10,772 nucleotides of DNA from positions 1-10,772 of the forward strand of contig CAIXHI010000040.1 in the NCBI GenBank assembly GCA_903919215.1, in the 5' to 3' direction. Shown piece after piece: positions 5,211 to 10,772 of the stretch (its first letter is position 1; the number at the start of each line of letters is the position of its first letter). This stretch comes from an uncultured Acidimicrobiaceae bacterium. Its GTDB lineage: Bacteria; Actinomycetota; Acidimicrobiia; Acidimicrobiales; Ilumatobacteraceae. Under the pieces are notes generated by a model. It was not told the origin of the DNA. It was given only the letters and a program-made list of their open reading frames with translations, and did no database searches. A program made the position numbers and the translations under genes.

Positions 5211-6101
5211 TCAGACGGGGTTCCATTGCGGTGCGTCAGCTTCGCCGCGCCAGTACGCCAGGCGCCGCTGAGCCTCCTCGCGGGCGGCCGGGTTCGTCCG
5301 GCTCGCGCGCACCCGCATCAGCGTCGCGGCGACATTGCGCAACACCGCCAGCGATCGGGCACCAGGGTCGTCGGCGAGGTCGCGCCCGTACCCCTCGGCG
5401 AAGCGCGCGTACTCACCTGCCTCGCCGCCCCAACGTTCCTCCCACGTGATCATCGGAGCGTGGTCCCACGCCAACGGGGCTCGGCACAGCAGATCCCAGT
5501 CGAGCAACACCGGGCCGTCGACTGACTGCACGACGTTGCCGGGGTGGACATCGCCGTGACACAGGACGTCCGGGGTGGCCCGCGTCTGCCAGTCGCCGTG
5601 CTCCCGGATGGCGGCCGCCAGTCCAGAACGAGACCGGTCATCCAGCAGATCGTCCACCTCCGCCAGCAGCACCGCTGTATCCCACCACGGGAAGGTCGCA
5701 CCACGCGGGAGTGGGTGTCGGCCGAGCGTTTCGCCGATCGGGATCTGGTGCACGCGCCGAACGGCTGCACCGATCTCGGTCCAGTCGAGCGGACCGTGCG
5801 AGTGAACGCGCTCGACAGCGAATACCGAGTAGCCCTCGACCACGATCGGTTGGCGCACATGCCGGGGTACGCGCACACCCCGTTGAGCCAACAGGTCTGC
5901 CAGCCAGAGCGCCTGCTCGGGCGCAGCAGTGGTGTGCCCGATACGCAGCATCACGTCGTCACCGACGATGAACAGCGCGTTCATCCCGATTCGCAGCAGT
6001 ACCGGCGCTGGTAGATCCCACTGCGACGCAACCTGGTGTGCCACCCGAGTGACGGCATCGTTGTCGCCCGGAGGGCGAGCCACGAAGGGAAGCTCAGACA
6101 C
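5211..6101 (-). CDS. Aminoglycoside phosphotransferase (APH)-fold kinase
   Basis: 296 residues. The fold is that of small-molecule kinases (APH/choline/homoserine kinase group). The catalytic loop is HGDVHPGN at 182-189, with catalytic Asp184 and Asn189, followed by the Mg-binding LLDWD at 199-203. The N-lobe strand reads DDVMLRIGH at 48-56, with Arg53 where many relatives have the ATP-binding lysine; this Arg is fairly common in actinobacterial members. Substrate cannot be read; the APH label does not imply antibiotic resistance. Start is GTG at 6101-6099, overlapping the glcE stop by 8 bases (GTGTCTGA), with no clear ribosome site, so translation is probably coupled. It is the last gene of the minus-strand chain. 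Its position beside glcDE could mean a kinase for a related hydroxy acid (as glycerate kinases serve glycolate pathways), but it is not a recognisable glycerate kinase. Confidence 0.85.
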   Translation of the reverse strand: MSELPFVARPPGDNDAVTRVAHQVASQWDLPAPVLLRIGMNALFIVGDDVMLRIGHTTAAPEQALWLADLLAQRGVRVPRHVRQPIVVEGYSVFAVERVHSHGPLDWTEIGAAVRRVHQIPIGETLGRHPLPRGATFPWWDTAVLLAEVDDLLDDRSRSGLAAAIREHGDWQTRATPDVLCHGDVHPGNVVQSVDGPVLLDWDLLCRAPLAWDHAPMITWEERWGGEAGEYARFAEGYGRDLADDPGARSLAVLRNVAATLMRVRASRTNPAAREEAQRRLAYWRGEADAPQWNPV

Positions 6102-6954
6102 CGTGACCCGGGTTCAACCGACCGCTGGGATCGAAACGAACGCGTAACGCACGCGACAGCGCCGATTCACGCTCACCCACGGTGCTCGGCGGAGCGGGCT
6201 GCGCGTGGTGGACGATGCCAACGCCCACTTCGGCGATGAAATCTCCGGTCTGCGCAACGAGTTCGGCCGGTGCGAGCGATCGACGACTGCCCGTGGGTAG
6301 TGCCGGCGGACCATCGCAGGCGGTGAGCCCAGCTGACGAGGCCTGCGCCTCCACATCACCAGGGTGCCCCTCGAGCAACGACCACACGCTCGTTCCGTTC
6401 CACAGCACACTCACCGGCCGGTAGAGCGCGGCGAACACCGGGTACGGGTCGGTGGCGTCCGTGACGAACCACTGCGAGTGCTTCGCCAGCGGACGGGTGC
6501 GGAGAATGACTTCGCCGAGGAAGCCGAGCGTGCCGTACGAGCCGACCAGCAGACGGCACAGATCGAAACCACTGACATTCTTCACCGTCGGACCACCGGC
6601 CTTCACGATCTCACCGGCAGCCGACACGTACCGCGCCTGCAACAGCGTGTCGCGCACTGGGCCATGACCGAGGCGGCGAACATCGCTGTGCCCGACGGCC
6701 AGCGCGCCGCCCACGGTGCCGCCCGCGGGCAACGAAACGGTCTGGCCGTGTACTGCCATCGCCGCCACCAGCTCGTCCACCGGGGTGCCCGCACCGCACG
6801 AAACGATCATCTCATCGGGCTGCACGAAGTCGATACCGGCGGGGGCGGTGACGGTGCGCACACCATGCACCGCACCACCACGTGTGCCGAGCCCAGCGAT
6901 CGTGACCGGACCATGCGACCCGACGGCCGCAGCGAACTCATCGAGCGCGATCAC
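6094..6954 (-). CDS. glcE: Glycolate oxidase FAD-binding subunit GlcE
   Basis: 286 residues with the start chosen here. This is the second, shorter flavin subunit of the glycolate dehydrogenase complex. It has the FAD_binding_4 (PCMH-type) domain: GAGTPVDELVAAMAVHG, SLPAGGTVGGALAVGHSD, and the GlcE hallmark KNVSGFDL at about 125-132, followed by RLLVGSYGTLGFLGEVIL. The C terminus ends RFDPSGRLNPGHGV, the usual flavoprotein ending. The GTG at 6954-6952 gives a 4-base GTGA overlap with the glcD stop and has an AGGGGG 7 bases upstream; the GTG at 6960 is one base from that site, and an ATG at 6993 would overlap glcD by 43 bases. It is shorter than the roughly 350 residues typical of enterobacterial GlcE, mainly in the substrate-side C-terminal half, so a reduced member is possible. 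Confidence 0.87.
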   Translation of the reverse strand: MIALDEFAAAVGSHGPVTIAGLGTRGGAVHGVRTVTAPAGIDFVQPDEMIVSCGAGTPVDELVAAMAVHGQTVSLPAGGTVGGALAVGHSDVRRLGHGPVRDTLLQARYVSAAGEIVKAGGPTVKNVSGFDLCRLLVGSYGTLGFLGEVILRTRPLAKHSQWFVTDATDPYPVFAALYRPVSVLWNGTSVWSLLEGHPGDVEAQASSAGLTACDGPPALPTGSRRSLAPAELVAQTGDFIAEVGVGIVHHAQPAPPSTVGERESALSRALRVRFDPSGRLNPGHGV

Positions 6955-8372
6955 ACCCACGCCCCCTCGGGTACGTGCTGCACATCGCCACATGCAGCGG
7001 GTGACGGAAGCACCTTGAACGGATTCGCCAACCCGCCGGGATCAAAGGCGGCTCGCATATCGGCCTGCGCCGCGAGATCGGCAGGAGCGAACATCAGCGG
7101 CATGAAGTCGCGCTTCTCCAACCCGATTCCGTGCTCTCCGCTGAGCACTCCCCCGGCGGCGACCGATGCGCGCACGATCTCCTCGCCAGCAGCGTGCACG
7201 CGGTCCATCACACCTGGTTCGCGCTTGTCGAAGATCAGCAACGGGTGCAGGTTGCCATCACCGGCGTGGAACACGTTCATCACCAGCAGGTCGTGACGCT
7301 GCACGATCTCGTACACCTGACGCAGCACCTCGGGCAGCATCCGTCGCGGCACCACGGTGTCGTGCAGGTAGTAGTTCGGCCTGATCCGGGCGATGGCCCC
7401 AAACGCGTTCTTGCGACCCTTCCACAACAGCGCTCGCTCAGCTTCGTCCTTGGCGATCCGCACCGTTCCTGCTCCGTGCGCCATGCCGATCTCGACGATG
7501 CGGTCGACATCGGCTTGCAGCCCGTGCGGCAGACCAGCAACCTCCACGAGCAACACAGCCGCCGCATGTACGGGCAGCCCGGCGTGGATGTACTCCTCCA
7601 CCGCCTGCACGCACAGTTGGTCCATCATCTCCAAGGCCGCTGGCACCATGCCATCAGCGATGATCGCACTGACCGTCTGCGCACCGGCCTCGACGCTCAT
7701 GAAGTCCATCAGCATCGTCTTCACTACGGGCGGGTTTTGCGTCAGGCGCACGAGCACCTTGGTGGCGATGCCAAACATCCCCTCGCTCCCGACGAACGCC
7801 CCACGCAGGTCGAGTTCGTTGCACTCAGGAGCCTCGCCGCCGAAGCGCACGACCGAGCCATCGCTGAGCACCACCTCGAGACCCAGCACGTGGGCGGCAG
7901 TGACGCCGTCGCTGAGGCAGTGCGGACCGCCGGAGTTGTTCGCCACGTTGCCACCGATCGAGCAACTCTGCTGACTGCTGGGATCGGGGGCGAAATGCAG
8001 CCCGAGGTGCGCCACCGAGCGGGTGAGGTCGAGGTTCAACACGCCGGGCTCGACCCACGCCATCCGGTTGACGGTGTCGACGGACAGCACCCGATTCATC
8101 TTCGTGAGAGCGATCACGACGGCGTGATCGAGCGGTGTGGCGCCGCCGGCAAGGCCCGTGCCCGAGCCACGAGCCACGAAGGCCGTGTCGTGACGCACAC
8201 ACGCCAGCACACAGCCCTGCACCTCTTCGGTGGTGAGTGGGAAACACACCACACCTGCTGAGCCCTCGATATTGGAAGCATCGCGACCGTACAGCCCGAG
8301 TTCGGTGCTGTTGGTGCGAACCCGATCGTCACCCAGCAGGGCGCGCAGATCGGCGACGAGCGCCCGGTTCAT
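6951..8372 (-). CDS. glcD: Glycolate oxidase catalytic FAD subunit GlcD
   Basis: 473 residues. It oxidises glycolate (possibly also D-lactate) to glyoxylate (pyruvate), reducing FAD. The N-terminal FAD_binding_4 domain shows ARGSGTGLAGGA (about 67-78) and PDPSSQQSCSIGGN followed by VANNSGG (129-149). The C-terminal FAD-oxidase domain shows HAGDGNLHP (369-377), SGEHGIG (411-417) and ANPFKVLP near the end. All these motifs belong to the GlcD/D-lactate dehydrogenase family; glcE immediately after and glcF nearby argue for glycolate. About 15 residues extend past the usual end. ATG 8372-8370 overlaps the upstream stop (ATGA) and the end overlaps glcE (GTGA), so translation of the chain is probably coupled. 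Confidence 0.92.
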   Translation of the reverse strand: MNRALVADLRALLGDDRVRTNSTELGLYGRDASNIEGSAGVVCFPLTTEEVQGCVLACVRHDTAFVARGSGTGLAGGATPLDHAVVIALTKMNRVLSVDTVNRMAWVEPGVLNLDLTRSVAHLGLHFAPDPSSQQSCSIGGNVANNSGGPHCLSDGVTAAHVLGLEVVLSDGSVVRFGGEAPECNELDLRGAFVGSEGMFGIATKVLVRLTQNPPVVKTMLMDFMSVEAGAQTVSAIIADGMVPAALEMMDQLCVQAVEEYIHAGLPVHAAAVLLVEVAGLPHGLQADVDRIVEIGMAHGAGTVRIAKDEAERALLWKGRKNAFGAIARIRPNYYLHDTVVPRRMLPEVLRQVYEIVQRHDLLVMNVFHAGDGNLHPLLIFDKREPGVMDRVHAAGEEIVRASVAAGGVLSGEHGIGLEKRDFMPLMFAPADLAAQADMRAAFDPGGLANPFKVLPSPAACGDVQHVPEGAWV

Positions 8373-8719
8373 GCGCGACGGCGACGGCCACCAGCGCCGC
8401 GTTCCTCACGCACCTGGCGCAGCACGATCACCTTGCCGGGTTCTACTGGTTCACCATCCACGAACACGGCGTCACCGTCGTCGAGGTCGTCGGCAAGTGT
8501 GCTCACCGAGCCGTCCATGCGGGCGCGCATCTCAGCCTCTTTCGCTTTCATTGCTCGCTTGCCGTCGGCGATCGCCTCGCGCACCCGGGTACCGGCCTTC
8601 TTGGCCACCTGCATCGGGGCGAGGTCGGCGGAGACCTCCTTCACCTTGCGCTTGGCCAATCCAAGACCGGCGATGCCGGCGGCAGCGCCACCGAGGAACC
8701 ATGTGAGCCGCTTCATCAT
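8369..8719 (-). CDS. DUF6167-like small membrane-anchored protein
   Basis: 116 residues. It begins MMKRLTWFLGGAAAGIAGLG, a short glycine/alanine-rich membrane helix, followed by AKRKVKEVSADLAP. A long charged helix at about 40-68 contains KRAMKAKEAEMRARMDG. The end is acidic then basic, closing with RRRRA. The layout (N-terminal glycine-rich anchor, then a Lys/Arg/Glu coiled region) and the position directly after a DUF948 gene match the actinobacterial DUF6167 type. Function unknown; a cell-envelope role is sometimes assumed. The ATG at 8719 overlaps the preceding stop (ATGA); a second ATG follows at once (8716). In many actinobacteria alaS comes next, whereas here glcD does. Confidence 0.7.
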   Translation of the reverse strand: MMKRLTWFLGGAAAGIAGLGLAKRKVKEVSADLAPMQVAKKAGTRVREAIADGKRAMKAKEAEMRARMDGSVSTLADDLDDGDAVFVDGEPVEPGKVIVLRQVREERGAGGRRRRA

Positions 8720-9105
8720 GCGCTCTTCCTTGCTGTGCGTCGCAGGCGCCGTAGGGCGCGTCGGGTACCGGTGCCGATGGCTACCGTCTTGATCACCGGG
8801 GTGGACAGCGCAGCACGTGCCATACGACTGCCACCCACCATCGCGCCGCTGATCGCCTCGGCAGAACCCAGCACCCGATCGAAGCGGTCGAGGTCGTGAC
8901 GGGCCTCGGCGATCGTGGCGCGGGCCGCGACGGTAGACGACGCAAGTTCCGTCAGCAGGGGACGGGTCTCGGCGCGAAGCGACTCCACCTCACGGCGTAG
9001 GGCCTTCAGCGTGTCGAGGACTCGCATCAGCACCACGATGAGTGCCGCGAAACCGATGCAGCACAGGACAGCGGCGAGGACGACGGCAAGTTCTCCAGCA
9101 GTCAT
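8716..9105 (-). CDS. DUF948 domain protein
   Basis: 129 residues. An N-terminal membrane helix at about residues 6-27 (LAVVLAAVLCCIGFAALIVV) is followed by a long helix with heptad-like Leu spacing (LDTLKALRREVESLRAE) and a second helical run through about residue 80. A glycine-containing hinge and a basic tail (RRALRRLRRTARK) end it. DUF948 proteins are single-pass, with a coiled-coil region resembling that of methyl-accepting or septal proteins; the biochemical role is unknown. The start is well supported: ATG 9105 overlaps the rarA stop (ATGA), with GGAAGGAG about 9 bases upstream inside rarA. It forms a pair with the next gene, also membrane-anchored and charged. Confidence 0.8.
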   Translation of the reverse strand: MTAGELAVVLAAVLCCIGFAALIVVLMRVLDTLKALRREVESLRAETRPLLTELASSTVAARATIAEARHDLDRFDRVLGSAEAISGAMVGGSRMARAALSTPVIKTVAIGTGTRRALRRLRRTARKSA

Positions 9106-10391
9106 GGCGTGTCTCCTTCCTGTCGGCGCCGCATACGGTCGGCCACCGCTGCCTCCGCACCGTGATCTGTGGGTACGTAGTAGCGCTTATCGGCCTGTTC
9201 GGTGGGCAGGTATTGCTGCTCGACCCAGCCGTCAGGATGGTCATGAGGGTAGTCGTAGCCGACCCCGTGACCGAGGCTCTTCGCCCCCTGGTAGTGCGCG
9301 TCGCGCAGGTGCGGCGGGACTTCGCCGATCGCACCCGACTGCACATCGGAGCGGGCATTCCAGATCGCCAGCGCGGCACGATTGCTCTTGGGGGCGGTGG
9401 CCAGATGGATCACTGCTTGGCTGAGGTTCAGTTGCGCCTCGGGGAGGCCGACGTGTTCGACAGCCTGGCTTGCAGCGACTGCCACCAACAGCGCCTGCGG
9501 GTCGGCCATACCGATGTCCTCGCTGGCGAAGATGATCATCCGGCGGGCGACGAAACGAGCGTCTTCCCCTGCCTCCAACATGCGCGCCAGGTAGTAGACG
9601 GCTGCCTGTGGATCGCTGCCGCGCATGCTCTTGATGAACGCACTGACGACGTCGTAGTGATCGTCACGCCCATAGCGAAGCGCGCTGGTACCGAGCGCCG
9701 ACTCGACGTGCTCCAGCAGCACATCACCAGGATGCGCGAGCGCGCAGGCCACTTCCAGCGCCGTGAGCACCTGGCGGCCATCGCCGGCGGCGCGGTCGGC
9801 CAGGTGAGCGACAGCTTCCGGCGTCGCTGTGCGACCCTCGGCCTGCAGACCCCGGTGGATCAACGTCTCGATATCGGACTTGGCGAGTGGCTCAAGGCGG
9901 AACAGGGTGCTGCGACTTCGCAGCGGCGGGTTGACCTCGAAGAACGGGTTCTCGGTGGTGGCACCGATGAGGGTCAGCGTGCCGTCCTCCACAGCGGGCA
10001 GCAATGCATCCTGCTGCGCCTTGGAGAAGCGGTGGATCTCGTCGAGGAACAGGATCGTGCCACGCCCGTGCTCGCCCAGACGTTGCCGTGCTCGCTCGAT
10101 CACCTCGCGAACATCCTTGACGCCAGCGGTCACCGCGCTGAGTTGTTCGAAGGCGCGCTTGGTGGTGCCCGCTACAGCGAGTGCGAGCGTGGTCTTGCCG
10201 GTGCCGGGCGGACCCCAGAAGATCGCGCTCGTGAGCCGATCTTGTTCGACCAGTCGACGCAACGGGCGCCCAGGTCCCACCAGATGGGTCTGCCCCACGA
10301 CGTCGTCGAGGGTGCGCGGGCGCAGGCGGGCCGCGAGCGGTGCCTGACTGCGCAGTCGATCCTCGGCGGCAGCGCTGAACAGGTCGGTCAC
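9102..10391 (-). CDS. rarA: Replication-associated recombination protein A (RarA/MgsA AAA+ ATPase)
   Basis: 429 residues. RarA is a clamp-loader-related AAA+ ATPase that acts at stalled replication forks together with SSB and recombination proteins. The N terminus MTDLFSAAAEDRLRSQAPLA and RPRTLDDVVGQ is the usual RarA opening. Walker A is GPPGTGKTT at 60-68, Walker B LFLDE at 114-118, and sensor I lies in LIGATTENPFFEV. The C-terminal RarA tetramerisation domain is clear: SEDIGMADPQAL, PEAQLNLSQAVIHLATAPKSN, then PPHLRDAHYQGAKSLGHG and YDYPHDHPDGWVEQQYLP. The start is GTG at 10391-10389, overlapping the Nudix stop (GTGA). Starts further upstream would add about 77 residues that merely read the Nudix gene in another frame. 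Length is normal for the family. Confidence 0.95.
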   Translation of the reverse strand: MTDLFSAAAEDRLRSQAPLAARLRPRTLDDVVGQTHLVGPGRPLRRLVEQDRLTSAIFWGPPGTGKTTLALAVAGTTKRAFEQLSAVTAGVKDVREVIERARQRLGEHGRGTILFLDEIHRFSKAQQDALLPAVEDGTLTLIGATTENPFFEVNPPLRSRSTLFRLEPLAKSDIETLIHRGLQAEGRTATPEAVAHLADRAAGDGRQVLTALEVACALAHPGDVLLEHVESALGTSALRYGRDDHYDVVSAFIKSMRGSDPQAAVYYLARMLEAGEDARFVARRMIIFASEDIGMADPQALLVAVAASQAVEHVGLPEAQLNLSQAVIHLATAPKSNRAALAIWNARSDVQSGAIGEVPPHLRDAHYQGAKSLGHGVGYDYPHDHPDGWVEQQYLPTEQADKRYYVPTDHGAEAAVADRMRRRQEGDTP

Positions 10392-10772
10392 CGGTGTTGC
10401 CCCAGCACTACCTGGTACGGGCCGCGACGCCAGCCCGGCACGTGGTCGATCAACCACTCGGGCGTGACCCACTTCCAGGCGACGAACTCGGTTCCGTCTG
10501 GTGTGGGCGCCAAGTCGCTGGACCGCGCATGGAAGGTGAACCAGCGTTGCACCTGTCCGATCCGGTGGTGCATCCCGCCCTTGGCGCGCTGCACCTCCAA
10601 CGGCCACTCGTACGCCAGCCACTCAGGGTGCTCGCCCACCAGCTCCACATCGTGTTCGTCGAGGCCGGTTTCCTCCAGCATCTCGCGCCACGCGCCCTCG
10701 AGCGGGGTCTCGCCGTCGCGGAGCCCACCTTGTGGCAGCTGCCAGTGCCCGCGAGCGTCGAAGCGCTCGAAC
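10388..10772 (-). CDS. RppH-like Nudix hydrolase (N terminus outside window)
   Basis: The frame is open to the right edge, reading FERFDARGHWQLPQGG before the Nudix box. The box (10664-10729) fits G-x5-E-x7-R-E-x2-E-E-x-G exactly, with REMLEETG at its end, so the metal-binding glutamates are present. WQLPQGG just ahead, and FVAWKWVTPEWL near the C terminus, are typical of RppH / diadenosine polyphosphate hydrolases, which remove pyrophosphate from 5'-triphosphate RNA or cleave Ap4A. Other Nudix substrates cannot be excluded from this fragment. The start must lie beyond 10772; the internal ATG at 10681 falls inside the Nudix box and cannot be the true start. Its stop overlaps rarA by 4 bases, making it the most upstream visible gene of the minus-strand chain. 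Confidence 0.87.
   Translation of the reverse strand, partial: FERFDARGHWQLPQGGLRDGETPLEGAWREMLEETGLDEHDVELVGEHPEWLAYEWPLEVQRAKGGMHHRIGQVQRWFTFHARSSDLAPTPDGTEFVAWKWVTPEWLIDHVPGWRRGPYQVVLGQHR

Noticed and set aside
5211..6101. Antibiotic resistance gene
   Set aside because: The APH fold alone does not imply drug modification. The gene is embedded in a chromosomal chain with no mobile-element signs.
7131..8261. Plus-strand ORF of 376 codons, rich in His and Gln
   Set aside because: It is a mirror of glcD, whose FAD and FAD-oxidase C-terminal motifs are unambiguous on the other strand.
10392..10622. N-terminal extension of rarA to an upstream ATG
   Set aside because: The extension re-reads the Nudix gene in another frame, and the RarA family start MTDLF lies at the GTG at 10391 with a GTGA overlap.

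Overview
The window is about two-thirds GC, densely coded, uses GTG starts often, and carries actinobacterial-type genes: a long-form transaldolase, a zinc-finger Fpg/Nei glycosylase, and rarA followed by DUF948 and DUF6167-like genes. It looks like a chromosomal stretch of an actinobacterium. Acidimicrobiia (Ilumatobacter-like) is my guess from protein flavour only. I found no tRNA, rRNA, CRISPR array, insertion sequence, integrase or phage gene.

Layout. (1) Positions 1-1680, plus strand: the 3' part of transaldolase (tal), joined by a one-base stop/start overlap to a long LOG-family nucleotide phosphoribohydrolase-like gene. (2) 1690-3035, minus strand: glcF, the iron-sulfur subunit of glycolate oxidase, followed by a coupled 65-residue helical protein. 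Their end meets the LOG gene end to end, with both stop codons inside one imperfect hairpin. (3) 3036-3156: divergent intergenic region with a palindrome (possible operator). (4) 3157-5209, plus strand: a small membrane protein of unknown function with a strong ribosome site and a very good intrinsic terminator; then a decayed copy of the 5' end of a pentapeptide-repeat gene, an intact membrane-anchored or exported pentapeptide-repeat protein of about 25 units, and a Fpg/Nei DNA glycosylase. (5) 5211-10772, minus strand: a chain of seven genes, read right to left: RppH-like Nudix hydrolase (5' end outside the window), rarA, DUF948 protein, DUF6167-like protein, glcD, glcE and an aminoglycoside-phosphotransferase-fold kinase. 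Every junction overlaps, mostly by a 4-base GTGA or ATGA.

How they fit. glcD and glcE (FAD subunits) with glcF (Fe-S subunit) would form a membrane-associated glycolate/D-lactate-type dehydrogenase passing electrons from a 2-hydroxy acid to the respiratory chain. glcF is separated from glcDE by about 3 kb holding the kinase and an oppositely oriented three-gene block. RarA (stalled-fork processing) and the Nei-type glycosylase (base excision repair) are housekeeping repair genes. The most novel material is 3036-4340: the unknown small membrane protein with its palindrome and terminator, and the pentapeptide protein with its recently expanded 15-bp repeats, possibly leaderless start and truncated upstream duplicate.
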